Positions 1 through 7,856 of a DNA stretch of 36,969 bases are shown one piece after another (the stretch's first letter is position 1; each line of letters opens with the position of its first letter). The notes under the pieces are model-generated. The model was given only the letters and a program-made list of their open reading frames with translations. It was not told the origin of the DNA and made no database searches. The position numbers were made by a program, and so were the translations under genes. The DNA comes from JAZDLC01 sp043802345 (GTDB lineage Bacteria > Planctomycetota > B15-G4 > JADJEK01), in assembly GCA_043802345.1 (NCBI GenBank), contig JAZDLC010000279.1, positions 1 through 36,969 of the forward strand. The letters are read 5' to 3'.

Positions 1-276
1 CAGGCGGATCAGGAGGAGACCCGCGACGATGATCAGGAGGAAACCCGGGAGTTCGCGGGGAAACTCCAGCCAGCCCCGCTCTTCCGCCGAGAAGCCGTGC
101 ACGCTCTCCAGGAAGTTGTTGACCGTCGACTGGAAGATCCCCATCGCCGCCCCGAAACAGAGGGTCGCCAGCAGGAGGCGCAGGAAGTCGCGGCGTTCGG
201 GTGAATTATGGCGCATCCGGAGGAGGATACCGTTTCGATCCCGTGCCACCTGCGGGATGAGCGGACCGTGCGTCAT
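1..276 (-). CDS. MFS transporter, N-terminal part (runs off left edge)
   Basis: The minus-strand frame is open to base 1. It encodes a short basic N-terminus followed by hydrophobic segments FLRLLLATLCFGAAMGIF and LPGFLLIIVAGLLLIRL, separated by a polar loop with FLESVHGFSAEERG. This is the usual first-two-helix layout of a major facilitator superfamily permease of the inner membrane; the substrate cannot be told. The ATG at 276 has an AGGAG about 13 bases upstream, which is rather far. An internal ATG at 216 starts closer to the first helix but lacks a Shine-Dalgarno sequence. It is divergent from the secreted-protein gene at 395. Only about 92 residues are present, so the family call rests on the first two helices. 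Confidence 0.6.
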   Translation of the reverse strand, partial: MTHGPLIPQVARDRNGILLRMRHNSPERRDFLRLLLATLCFGAAMGIFQSTVNNFLESVHGFSAEERGWLEFPRELPGFLLIIVAGLLLIRL

Positions 277-350
277 CTTCCGGTCTTTCTCTCCTGCGAG
301 GGTCTCGACCCGGCGCCGTGCGGAAGAGCTTGTAATGGGCGCCTCGAAGA

Positions 351-388
351 GTCACCTTGGCCGGTCCTGAGGCACCAAACCAGGTGAC
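351..388 (+). promoter_or_regulatory. Inverted repeat that would sequester the ribosome binding site of the gene at 395
   Basis: GTCACCT at 351-357 is the exact reverse complement of AGGTGAC at 382-388. GG (359-360) and CC (380-381) extend the stem past a one-base bulge. The right arm carries the only plausible Shine-Dalgarno sequence (AGGTGA, seven bases before the GTG at 395). If the RNA folds this way, the start region is closed. Regulation is inferred; only the repeat is seen. Confidence 0.4.
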
Positions 389-394
389 GACGCC

Positions 395-1684
395 GTGCGC
401 ACAGCAGTCTTCCCGTTCCTGATTCCCCTCGCCCTGTCGTTCGGAACACCCACCTTCCAGACCCTGGATCGTGTCGAGGCCCCCGAGGAGTATCCCGCGG
501 ACCTCTCGGTCTGGCCGAACCGCACGAGTTTTCGTAACTCCGACCCCTGGATCTCGCAGAACCACGACGGCATCCGGCTTCTCGAGCCGCGCGTCCTGGT
601 CCTCAATTTCGCCAACGGTGTCAAGGACGAGCGCTTGCGGCGCACGACCGAGGAGATGATCGCGGCGCTGGCCGAGAGCAGCCGCTACCACGGGTACGAG
701 GATCCCGAGGCGCCGGCCACCCTGCAGTACAAGGTCTTCGACTACGTCGACCTCCAGGATGAACGACCCCCCGCGGGCCGCGAGCGCAAGAACGGCAAGC
801 GCTTTCCGCGCCGCGAAGGATGGAACGGCCAGGGCCAGAACTGTGACTACGGCGCCTTCTTCAGCGAGGAGTTCGCCACTCTCTACGGCGTACCTCACCC
901 GCGGAAGAAGAACGGTTTCCTCTCACTGGAGGAGATGATTCAGCGTGGGCTGGTCCACGAACTGTGGTTCTTCAGCTACCACGACGAGGAGGGTGCTCCG
1001 CTCGAGAGCATCGAGGACAAACAGCAGTACGACGCAGAGCTGCGCCCGGTCCCCGGCCGGCACGGCTGGGCCGGAAACGGGCACAGCGACACCCTGCCCT
1101 GGGTGGGACGCAGCTTCCGGATCACCTTCTTCAACATCGAGCGCGGCATCGGCTGCGGGCTGGAGAACTTCGGGCACGCCCTCGAGGGGATGGCGCACGG
1201 CGACTTCTGCCCATACTACCGGCGCTACTTCAACGAGTTCGCCGAGTTCGACCTCGACCGCAAGTACGGACTGCCCTTCAAGAGCTTCTACCAGGCGCCG
1301 GCGCAGGACGGCTGGAAGATCCGATTCCTCTCCCCGACGAGCTTCCAGTACCACCAGGACGGTGAGGTGAAGCTCTTCGAGGGGTACCAGGCAGTCGGCG
1401 GAAACGTGCATTTCCCTCCGGGTGCGAGCACGGATTATGACCTGCTCTCGAACGTTCCCGTGCTGAGCTCGATCGAGCACTACCGGCTGCGCGATGGGCA
1501 GCATGGCCGCGACCTGGCCGAACCCTGGAAGATGGAACGGTTCTACTGCTACCGCGAGCTGGCTCCCGATTGCATGGGACAGTGGCTGGTCTACTGGCGG
1601 CAGAACATGCCGGGCTACCGGAGCCCTTGCGTCGACGACAACGGCGAGCCGATGAAGAACTGGTGGGTCTTCCTCTTCTACTGA
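395..1684 (+). CDS. Secreted protein of unknown function (429 aa)
   Basis: The GTG start at 395 has AGGTGA seven bases upstream. The N-terminus (MRTAVFPFLIPLALSFGTPT) is a Sec signal peptide, so the product is probably exported. The mature part opens with a segment containing PRVLVLNFANGVKDE and has an internal stretch SFRITFFNIERGIGCG followed by ENFGHALEGMAHGDFC, plus several cysteines (in NCDYG, GCG, DFC, YCY, DCMG, PCVDD) that could form disulfides. The tryptophan- and tyrosine-rich end (WWVFLFY) is unusual. I do not recognise a named domain; I have a vague memory of similar actinobacterial secreted proteins with a conserved GHxLE-like motif. It lies 35 bp upstream of the BNR lipoprotein gene on the same strand, which suggests co-transcription. 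No enzymatic role is assigned. Confidence 0.75.
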   Translation: MRTAVFPFLIPLALSFGTPTFQTLDRVEAPEEYPADLSVWPNRTSFRNSDPWISQNHDGIRLLEPRVLVLNFANGVKDERLRRTTEEMIAALAESSRYHGYEDPEAPATLQYKVFDYVDLQDERPPAGRERKNGKRFPRREGWNGQGQNCDYGAFFSEEFATLYGVPHPRKKNGFLSLEEMIQRGLVHELWFFSYHDEEGAPLESIEDKQQYDAELRPVPGRHGWAGNGHSDTLPWVGRSFRITFFNIERGIGCGLENFGHALEGMAHGDFCPYYRRYFNEFAEFDLDRKYGLPFKSFYQAPAQDGWKIRFLSPTSFQYHQDGEVKLFEGYQAVGGNVHFPPGASTDYDLLSNVPVLSSIEHYRLRDGQHGRDLAEPWKMERFYCYRELAPDCMGQWLVYWRQNMPGYRSPCVDDNGEPMKNWWVFLFY

Positions 1685-1719
1685 TCCGGATACGGAGTCG
1701 ATCCCGTATCATCTCCCTT

Positions 1720-3039
1720 GTGAGAGGACCCTGCGTCATCTTCTGGCTTCTCCTGGCCTGTGCTCCGCCGGCGCCACAGGACGAGCTCTCACCGGCCGAA
1801 CCTCGCATGGTGACGATCGGCCCCGGATGGGCGCGCAACTCGGTCAATGCCGTGATCTTCCGGCGCAACTCGGTCGTCAGTCACGGGGACTGGCAGTACG
1901 CGGCCTACTACGACCAGGAGTCACGGGTCGTGCTCGCCGCACGCGAGGGGACGTCGGAGCAATGGCACTCCCTGACGACTGCGTTCACGGGTAGAACGAG
2001 CGACGCCCACAACTCGATCAGCCTCGGAGTGGATGGTGCGGGCGTGCCGCACCTCGCCTGGGACCATCATGGCAGTCCTCTCCGGTACCTCCGGGGGCCG
2101 GAACCGGGGTCGTTCCGGTTGATGGGGCCGCTACCGATGACCGGCGAGAAGGAAGAGCGTGTCACCTATCCCGAGTTCTACTCGATGCCGGGAGGTGATC
2201 TGCTCTGCCTGTATCGGGACGGCAGCTCCGGAAACGGCAATCTGATGCTGAATCGGTACGACGTGGGCAAATGGACCTGGCGTCGCGTTCAGGACGGCTT
2301 GCTCGACGGCGAGGGGGAACGGAACGCCTACTGGCAGTTCACGGTCGACTCCTCGGGCACGCTGCACCTCTCCTGGGTCTGGCGGGAGAGCGGCGATGTC
2401 GCCACCAACCACGATCTTTGCTACGCGCGTTCCCCCGACGGGGGCGTGACCTGGGAGCGATCGACCGGCGAGGCGTACGCGCTGCCGATCACCGCCGCGA
2501 ACGCCGAGGTCGCCTGCCGGATTCCAGAGAAGAGCGAACTGATCAACCAGACGTCGATGTGCGTGGACTCGCTGGGGCGACCTTACATCGCCACCTACTG
2601 GCGTGATGAGGGGAGCGAGGTACCGCAGTACCGGCTTGTCTGGCGTGAGGAGGATTCCTGGCGGTCCCGCCCGGTCTCGCAACGCACCACGCCTTTCTCC
2701 CTGAGCGGCGGCGGCACCCGGCGGATCCCGATCTCCCGCCCGCAGATCGCGGTGCGGACGATCGGGGAGACGCCCCGTGCGGTGATGCTCTTTCGGGATG
2801 TCGAGCGGGGGAGCCGGGTGTCGGCCGCGGTCTGCGAGGACCTATCCGCCTTCAAGTGGACCGTGCGCGATCTGACGGACCACCCGGTCGGGATGTGGGA
2901 GCCGAGCTTCGACCCGGTTCGTTGGGAGCGCGACGGCATCCTGAACATCTTCGTACAGACCGTCGGTCAGGGGGATGGCGAGACGCTCGAGGATCTCGCC
3001 GCCCAGCCCGTTTCGATCCTCGAATGGAAACCGTGGTGA
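1720..3039 (+). CDS. BNR_4-type beta-propeller lipoprotein
   Basis: I place the start at the GTG at 1720 because it gives a short lipoprotein signal peptide with lipobox LLAC (Cys14); the open frame further upstream reads through the previous gene. The 439-residue product resembles the BNR repeat-containing family (PF15892). It has repeated Asp-box-like blades such as SPDGGVTWE and SLGVDGAGVPHLAWDHHGSPLRY, and DSSGTLHLSWVW. These propellers are exported and often associate with polysaccharide lyase or sialidase-like systems; the substrate is unknown here. A clear ribosome binding site is not visible. It follows the secreted protein at 395 and ends 4 bp before the OYE-family gene, so the three probably form one transcript. 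Confidence 0.7.
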   Translation: MRGPCVIFWLLLACAPPAPQDELSPAEPRMVTIGPGWARNSVNAVIFRRNSVVSHGDWQYAAYYDQESRVVLAAREGTSEQWHSLTTAFTGRTSDAHNSISLGVDGAGVPHLAWDHHGSPLRYLRGPEPGSFRLMGPLPMTGEKEERVTYPEFYSMPGGDLLCLYRDGSSGNGNLMLNRYDVGKWTWRRVQDGLLDGEGERNAYWQFTVDSSGTLHLSWVWRESGDVATNHDLCYARSPDGGVTWERSTGEAYALPITAANAEVACRIPEKSELINQTSMCVDSLGRPYIATYWRDEGSEVPQYRLVWREEDSWRSRPVSQRTTPFSLSGGGTRRIPISRPQIAVRTIGETPRAVMLFRDVERGSRVSAAVCEDLSAFKWTVRDLTDHPVGMWEPSFDPVRWERDGILNIFVQTVGQGDGETLEDLAAQPVSILEWKPW

Positions 3040-3043
3040 ACCC

Positions 3044-4126
3044 ATGAGTCAACTGTTCAGTCGCTGCCGGATCCACACCCTCACTCTCCCGAACCGACTG
3101 GTCCGGTCCGCCACCGCCGAGCGACTCGGTGACGAGGACGGCCGCGCGCTGCCGCGGCAGGCCGAGATGTATCGGGAACTGGTCCGGGGCGGCGTGGGGC
3201 TGATCATCACCGGCCACCTCTTCGTTGCCCGGTCGGGGATCGCGCACCCGGAGATGGTGGGGATTCACGACGATTCGATGATCCCTTCGCTGGCGGCGCT
3301 GGCCGGAGCGGTCCACGAGGAGGGCGGGAAGATCGCGGCGCAGATCAACCACGGAGGAGCGCAGTGCTTCCCGGAGGTCGTGTCCGACCCGATGGCGCCT
3401 TCCGCGATCGAATCGAAGATGCTGCGGCAGCCGGCGCGGGAGATCACGACAGACGAGATCGAGGAACTGATCGACGCCTACCGCCAGGCCGCTCGCCGCG
3501 CGCGGCAGGCCGGGTTCGACGCGGTCCAGATCCACGCCGCGCACGGCTACCTGATCAGCGAGTTCCTCTCGCCTTTTGTCAACCGGCGCGAAGATCAGTG
3601 GGGCGGGGACCGCGCCCGCCGCCGCCGCATGCTACAGGAGGTCTGCCGCGCCGTGCGCCGGGAGGTCGGCCCGGACTACCCGGTCTTCGTCAAGCTGGGG
3701 GTCATCGACGGTGTCGAGGGGGGCCTGACGCTCCACGAGTCACTGGAGACGGTGGCGGAACTGGAAACACTCGGGCTCGACGCCGTGGAGGTCAGCGGCG
3801 GCTTCGGCGGCCGCGACCTCAACTCCCGTGCGGGGGTCGGCAAGAGGGTGGAGGAAGCCTACTTCCGCGAAGAAGTGCGCGCGGTGCGGCAGGCGACGCG
3901 CCTGCCGGTGATCATGGTGGGGGGGATGCGCTCCAGAAGAGTGATGGACGAGGTGCTGGCCAACAACGAGGCCGACTTCATCTCCCTCTGCCGCCCGCTC
4001 ATCTGCGAGCCGGACCTGCCGAACAAGCTGCGTACGGGTAAGGCCGAAACGTCAGCCTGCCGCTCCGGCAACCGCTGCTGGCCGCTGGCGATCGGGGAAG
4101 GAGTCCGGTGCCGGGAAGAAACGTGA
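3044..4126 (+). CDS. NADH:flavin oxidoreductase, Old Yellow Enzyme family
   Basis: This 360-residue protein is a complete FMN-binding (beta/alpha)8 barrel of the PF00724 family. Supporting motifs are the N-terminal LPNRLVRSAT, QINHGGAQ near residue 100, the substrate-binding HAAHGYL (His164, His167, Tyr169) followed by FLSPFVNRREDQWGG, and the late FMN-phosphate region VIMVGGMRSRRV. Three cysteines close the chain (Cys339, Cys345, Cys356), recalling the start of the Fe-S segment of dienoyl-CoA-reductase-like relatives. There is no C-terminal flavodoxin/NAD domain, and the spacing is not the classic cluster. It probably reduces an activated alkene with NAD(P)H in the cytoplasm; the substrate is unknown. 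The ATG is 4 bp after the BNR gene stop, with GTGGTGA just upstream, so translation is likely coupled. Confidence 0.9.
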   Translation: MSQLFSRCRIHTLTLPNRLVRSATAERLGDEDGRALPRQAEMYRELVRGGVGLIITGHLFVARSGIAHPEMVGIHDDSMIPSLAALAGAVHEEGGKIAAQINHGGAQCFPEVVSDPMAPSAIESKMLRQPAREITTDEIEELIDAYRQAARRARQAGFDAVQIHAAHGYLISEFLSPFVNRREDQWGGDRARRRRMLQEVCRAVRREVGPDYPVFVKLGVIDGVEGGLTLHESLETVAELETLGLDAVEVSGGFGGRDLNSRAGVGKRVEEAYFREEVRAVRQATRLPVIMVGGMRSRRVMDEVLANNEADFISLCRPLICEPDLPNKLRTGKAETSACRSGNRCWPLAIGEGVRCREET

Positions 4127-4172
4127 GCAGAAGGTCCCTTGACAGACTCGTTCACGAGGGAGGGCGCTTCAC

Positions 4173-4583
4173 ATGCGCAAGGGACTGAGGATCCGCGGTC
4201 ATCGAGGACACCCTGTCGTCCGGCGTGCCCTGATTCGGTACGCGAGATGGCTGCGGCAGAACTACAAGTTCCCGATCCGCGTTCCCGTCTACCTTTCGCC
4301 GCACCCGACGATCAGGAAACAGGACGGCGAGGAGGTTTCCGCCACGTTCTTCGGACCGTACGACAAGACCGAAGAACCGTACATTCGCATCTCGACGGGC
4401 GACCATGCGTTGATGCGTAGTGAAAGATGTCGAGCCGATGTCCTCGCATCGTACATCGTTTCACTGAGCCATGAGGTGATTCACTACCAGCAGTGGCTGC
4501 GCGGTCCCACTACGGAGCGAGGCGTGAACAGAGGGGCGGTGCGAATGCTGAGAAGGTACGAGAAGACGACGCGTTGGCCGTGA
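4173..4583 (+). CDS. Small HExxH (zincin-like) protein
   Basis: This 136-residue basic protein carries SLSHEVIHYQQW, an HExxH zinc-binding motif at His100-Glu101-His104, in a helix near the C-terminus. The layout is like that of short gluzincin or SprT-like domains, and a third ligand is not obvious. The middle region (VYLSPHPTIRKQ, ATFFGPYDKTEEPYIRIS) looks like a small beta-sheet preceding the metal helix, as in minimal metallopeptidase folds. No signal peptide is visible, so it is probably cytoplasmic. A GAGGGAGG sequence lies about nine bases before the ATG. It stands 46 bp after the OYE gene and is convergent with the lipoprotein gene at 4666. Peptidase activity is inferred from the motif only. 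Confidence 0.7.
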   Translation: MRKGLRIRGHRGHPVVRRALIRYARWLRQNYKFPIRVPVYLSPHPTIRKQDGEEVSATFFGPYDKTEEPYIRISTGDHALMRSERCRADVLASYIVSLSHEVIHYQQWLRGPTTERGVNRGAVRMLRRYEKTTRWP

Positions 4584-4665
4584 GGGGGCCGGTGAGCCGC
4601 GACGGGCTGCCAGATGAGGAGCGATCCGGGCACGCCAGGCATTCAGGGCGAGCGGGCCGGATTCG

Positions 4666-5370
4666 TCAGCCTCGAACCGCCTGGCCCCTCGAACAGGGTC
4701 CAAACGACAGAGAGAGAGCCTCACGGAGGTCCTCCCAGTAGGTGCTAGGTCCGCCGAACATCGTCCATTCCTTGCTGACCATGGCAGGGATGGGAGACCA
4801 GAGCCCGACGAACTCCTCTTCCACCCACTCGAAATGGAAGACTCCAGACCCGCCGTCGATGAACCGGAAATGAACTCCCCGGGAGTTCTTGGTGTAGTAA
4901 GGGAAAATCCCAGCGTAGAGGAGTGCGGCCGGATTGTCATAGCCAGTGCGGTGAACCGGGCGAGCGAGCGCCTCGATGACAATGTCGGAAGGGGTGAGCG
5001 GTCCGTCAGCCTCATACACGCCCTCGAAGAGCTCGCACTGTCTGAGAATGTCAACGATCCTCGTGGTTTCCCTTTGAGCACCATCGAGGCGCAGCTGATG
5101 AAGAGCCGGATACTCGAAGTGCAGAAGTTCGTGCGGATCTGGTCGCAGGACGCAGACCCGCAGTGGAATGCGGGCAGAAGGAGCCGCCGGATCCAGCGGC
5201 GGAGCCGTGTTGGAGGCTGGGTGCTTGTAGGCGGCGCAGCCGACCAGCAGGAAGATGAGCAGGGACGTTGAAACGGCTTTCTTCGCCCGGGCGGTTTCAC
5301 GTGTCAGCCTGGGCCGACGCCCCGAGGGTACGTGCCTGAGTGATCCTGGACGTGGTGAGTTGGGGGCCAT
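4666..5370 (-). CDS. Putative lipoprotein of unknown function
   Basis: The product contains a hydrophobic segment ending in the lipobox LVGC (Cys45 from the ATG at 5370), followed by a Pro/Ser/Ala-rich linker and a globular region. From the ATG the n-region is about 32 residues, longer than normal. A rare CTG start near 5307 would give a standard signal peptide. The frame stays open upstream to 5556, but that part looks non-coding. The mature domain includes RIPLRVCVLRPDP and a Gly/Phe-rich end, GVHFRFIDGGSGVFHFEW. I do not recognise the family. It is convergent with the HExxH gene (82 bp between stops), and 242 bp separate it from the retropepsin-like gene upstream, so it probably has its own promoter. 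Confidence 0.65.
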   Translation of the reverse strand: MAPNSPRPGSLRHVPSGRRPRLTRETARAKKAVSTSLLIFLLVGCAAYKHPASNTAPPLDPAAPSARIPLRVCVLRPDPHELLHFEYPALHQLRLDGAQRETTRIVDILRQCELFEGVYEADGPLTPSDIVIEALARPVHRTGYDNPAALLYAGIFPYYTKNSRGVHFRFIDGGSGVFHFEWVEEEFVGLWSPIPAMVSKEWTMFGGPSTYWEDLREALSLSFGPCSRGQAVRG

Positions 5371-5612
5371 TCTCGTTGGATCTCTTCTCTTCCAGCACAC
5401 GAGGGCGCCTGCGCTCTGCGTGGCACAGATGTGCGCGAGCGATGACGGCTCACCGATGAGTCGCACGGAATACTGTTGTGCAACTTGTGTGCCTTGCCAC
5501 TGCGTGGCCAGAATCACGGTCCCTTGGCCCGCAAAGCAAGGTACGGGCGTCCGCACGGCAAGAGGTGAGCACTCGATGTACCCCGCTAGATCATTGAGTG
5601 TTCGCGCTGTAC

Positions 5613-6653
5613 TCAGCCGGAAGAGTCGGACTCCGGGCCCTCATCCTCAGGCGTGGCGGACGTGTTTTCCAATCGGGAATTCGGCTGCAGGAAGATCCGA
5701 TGCCCCGGGTAGTCGAGGATGAGGTGGAAATGCTGGAAGGTGCCGAGGCCGACGAGGACCTCGTCCACCTTGGCGCCGCCGTCCTCGATCGTCGAGTAGG
5801 TGGTCGGCTGGTCGCGCAGGGTGAAACCGCCAATCTCGATGGCCGGCACCGTGCCGTGGTAGCCATGGATTTCGCCTTGAGCGCCGGACCCCAGCGACGT
5901 CCTGGACAACCCTTCTGGAACGTCGATCTGATGCGACATGCCGGTGTTGATCGCCAGCGGCTCGTCCCAACCCAGGTCCATCGTCATGTCGAGCTCGAGG
6001 CGCCGGCCGCCGTGCAGCGTGATCGCGCCCGGGACGGACCAGGAAGTGTGCTCCCCCGGCTTGATCGGGATCTCCACTCCTTTGCCGGCCGGGTCGAACG
6101 CGTCGGGACGGACGAGCGTCATGATCCTCTCGTCGAAATCGAATCCCACGACGAAGTTCTTGAAGAGGCAGGAACTGACCTGCCCCTCCGCGCAGGCCCA
6201 TGGATTCGGCTGCCCCTTCTCGTACGGCATGATGATGCCCCTCTGACCCTGGAACTCGATCGTCCGCCCATCATCGTCCTCGAAGCTGACGGTCGTGGCG
6301 GAACAGGTGTCCGCGAGGATCGGAGCCCCCGAGCCAGCTCCTCCGACCTGGATCTTCCCGTCTCGGAGGAGACCGAGGGCATCGACCCTCTCGCTGCCGA
6401 AGAACAGCAGGTCGTCCCAGAGCGCGCCGTTGTCGACCAGCATGCGGGCGTCATGGCCGTTGACCTGGCCGAACAGGCGGATTTCTCCTTGGTAGACCCC
6501 GAATGGGATCTGGATCGAGTCGGCGTCCGGAGTGATCGTGTAGGTGCCCGGAGGCGGGCCCGGCCGCTCGAAGGCCAGGTCTTCCCGCAGGGTGCAGTCC
6601 TGTTGCGTCGTGGCGAGGATCAACGACATGACGATCGGAAGGAGAGGAGTCAT
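5613..6653 (-). CDS. Secreted retropepsin-like aspartic protease fold protein with altered DTG motifs
   Basis: The 346-residue product begins with a signal peptide (MTPLLPIVMSLILATTQ) and appears to hold two retropepsin-like lobes of the Asp_protease_2 type. Lobe 1 has GEIRLFGQVNGHDARMLVDN with the motif D74-N75-G76 where DTG or DSG is expected. Lobe 2 has LELDMTMDLG with D226-L227-G228, again not DTG. The flap-like SFEDDDGRTIEFQGQRG and the closing LGTFQHFHLILDYPGHRIFL match the usual end of this fold. The catalytic aspartates are kept but the neighbouring Thr/Ser is lost in both lobes, so activity is uncertain. It starts 9 bp after the TetR gene stop, so the regulator and this exported protein are very likely one operon. 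Confidence 0.75.
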   Translation of the reverse strand: MTPLLPIVMSLILATTQQDCTLREDLAFERPGPPPGTYTITPDADSIQIPFGVYQGEIRLFGQVNGHDARMLVDNGALWDDLLFFGSERVDALGLLRDGKIQVGGAGSGAPILADTCSATTVSFEDDDGRTIEFQGQRGIIMPYEKGQPNPWACAEGQVSSCLFKNFVVGFDFDERIMTLVRPDAFDPAGKGVEIPIKPGEHTSWSVPGAITLHGGRRLELDMTMDLGWDEPLAINTGMSHQIDVPEGLSRTSLGSGAQGEIHGYHGTVPAIEIGGFTLRDQPTTYSTIEDGGAKVDEVLVGLGTFQHFHLILDYPGHRIFLQPNSRLENTSATPEDEGPESDSSG

Positions 6654-6662
6654 GGGTGGCTC

Positions 6663-7322
6663 TCAGCTCTCGCGGCGGATGCCGCGGAGAAACAGGTCCA
6701 GGAACTGCTGCACGTACTGGTCGGGGTTGACGTCCGCGAACGAGAAGGAAGAGGAGAGGGCGCGGCCCAGCACGGCCCGCGTCGAGTAGATGAACTGGCT
6801 GATGCAGGCATCCACCTGCAGGTCGGAGCGCAGGGACCCGTCCTCGATCCCGCTCTGGAAGACCTCTCGCAGGCCGTCCGCCAGTTCCTCGTTGAGCGCC
6901 TCGAACTGCTCGAAGAGGTCCGCGCTGATCTGCTTCCGGTCGATGCCGTGGAAGTCCCAGTACTGCTCCACCCGGCGGCAGTTCGGCCGCTCCTTCCAGA
7001 AGGCGTAGAGCGCCTCCGCCCAGGCCCGGATCCGGGCGGGCCCTCCTTCCATTCTCTCGAGGGCCTGCTGCTGTCGCGCCCAGCGCTCGCTCAGATCGGT
7101 CACGTGGACCCTGAGCCAGATGTCATCACGGCCCGGGAAGTAGGCGTAGAGCGTCCGGCGCGTGTACTCGGCCGCCGCCGCGATGTCCTCCATGCGGATC
7201 TCCTCGATCCGCTTCTCCTCGAGCAGGGCGCGGGCCGCGTCGAGGATGTACTGCCGCCGGGTCTCCCGCTCGGCGGAGCGGCGGGAGGAGGTTCGGTTCT
7301 GAGGTTCTCTCGACTGAATCAC
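6663..7322 (-). CDS. TetR/AcrR family transcriptional regulator
   Basis: The N-terminal helix-turn-helix (about residues 22-70: YILDAARALLEEKRIEEI, MEDIAAAAEYTRRTLYAYF, then PGRDDIW) is a textbook TetR DNA-binding domain. The remaining 150 residues form the usual helical ligand and dimer domain, ending FLDLFLRGIRRES. The only usable start is the GTG at 7322, because an in-frame TAG lies two codons upstream (7326-7328). No Shine-Dalgarno is present, and the predicted transcription start falls on the GTG, so the mRNA is probably leaderless. A palindrome overlaps the -10 box, implying autoregulation. The gene is followed after 9 bp by the retropepsin-like gene, the likely regulated target. The ligand is unknown. 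Confidence 0.92.
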   Translation of the reverse strand: MIQSREPQNRTSSRRSAERETRRQYILDAARALLEEKRIEEIRMEDIAAAAEYTRRTLYAYFPGRDDIWLRVHVTDLSERWARQQQALERMEGGPARIRAWAEALYAFWKERPNCRRVEQYWDFHGIDRKQISADLFEQFEALNEELADGLREVFQSGIEDGSLRSDLQVDACISQFIYSTRAVLGRALSSSFSFADVNPDQYVQQFLDLFLRGIRRES

Positions 7323-7357
7323 ACACTATGTGTAATAAAGTGCTCGAACAGTGTCAA
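7319..7357 (-). promoter_or_regulatory. Promoter and palindromic operator of the TetR gene
   Basis: On the minus strand a -35 box TTGACA (7352-7357) is followed after 17 bp by a weaker -10 TACACA (7329-7334). A 17-bp imperfect palindrome, TTACACATAGTGTGTGA on the minus strand (7319-7335), covers the -10 box and the GTG start. Its position suits autorepression by the TetR protein. The boxes and palindrome are seen; the binding is inferred. Confidence 0.6.
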
Positions 7358-7429
7358 GATGTGTTTCGGGCGATTCTGTCGGCAGGCAACGGCTCGCGAC
7401 GCGTAGGAACTGATCGAAAACCTGCGAGG

Positions 7430-7819
7430 TTAGCCGACGTAGAAACCACAGATCTCACAGTACTTGCGACCGCCGCTCAGGGGCGCCGCGCAGTCAGGGC
7501 AGAACCAGAAGCTCGCCGCTTCTGCCGAAATGACCCGGCCCGTCTTGCCGGCGAGCTTCGCCACCTCCTTGCGCGCCAGGGGCGCCTGCGACCGGGCCAC
7601 GCGGAGGATCCCCTCGGCCTTCTTGGGCCGACCGTGCCGCGAGGCAATGCCTCGTTGCGTCAAGAACTCGCGCGCCCGAACGAGCGCTCCGAGCTTGGCT
7701 TCGAAGACGGGTTCGGTCAGTTCTTCCGGTGGCATGACAGCTCGCTGCGCAGGGACGCTTCGTCGGCCCAATGTATCGGCGAATCCGGTGGAAAGTGTCA
7801 CGGCATCGCACTGGACCAT
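7430..7819 (-). CDS. Small zinc-ribbon protein
   Basis: The C-terminus carries a CPDC...CEICG pair of knuckles separated by about 11 residues (APLSGGRKY), a classic zinc ribbon. It is preceded by a basic helical part (EAKLGALVRAREFLTQRG, SRHGRPKKAEGILRVA, and RKEVAKLAGKTGRVIS) that could bind nucleic acid. Two starts are possible: the ATG at 7819 (129 aa) or the ATG at 7735 (MPPEEL, 101 aa). The shorter form contains all the conserved-looking sequence. Neither has a strong ribosome binding site. The gene is divergent from the AAA ATPase gene, with an AT-rich gap of about 125 bp. The family is not recognised and the function is unknown. Confidence 0.6.
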   Translation of the reverse strand: MVQCDAVTLSTGFADTLGRRSVPAQRAVMPPEELTEPVFEAKLGALVRAREFLTQRGIASRHGRPKKAEGILRVARSQAPLARKEVAKLAGKTGRVISAEAASFWFCPDCAAPLSGGRKYCEICGFYVG

Positions 7820-7826
7820 TTGAATG

Positions 7827-7856
7827 TTACGAAGTGGTCGTTTTGTATGTTATATT
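7827..7856 (+). promoter_or_regulatory. Candidate promoter for the AAA ATPase gene
   Basis: A short AT-rich island in otherwise GC-rich DNA holds TTACGA (7827-7832) and TATATT (7851-7856), 18 bp apart. The same island read on the minus strand gives TATAAC, which could serve the divergent zinc-ribbon gene. ATGTTAC (7824-7830) and ATGTTAT (7847-7853) form a near direct repeat 23 bp apart. The match to consensus is moderate only. Confidence 0.35.

Noticed and set aside
5598..7406. A 602-codon plus-strand frame over the retropepsin-like and TetR genes
   Set aside because: It crosses two recognisable minus-strand genes and a promoter; its composition is that of an antisense shadow.
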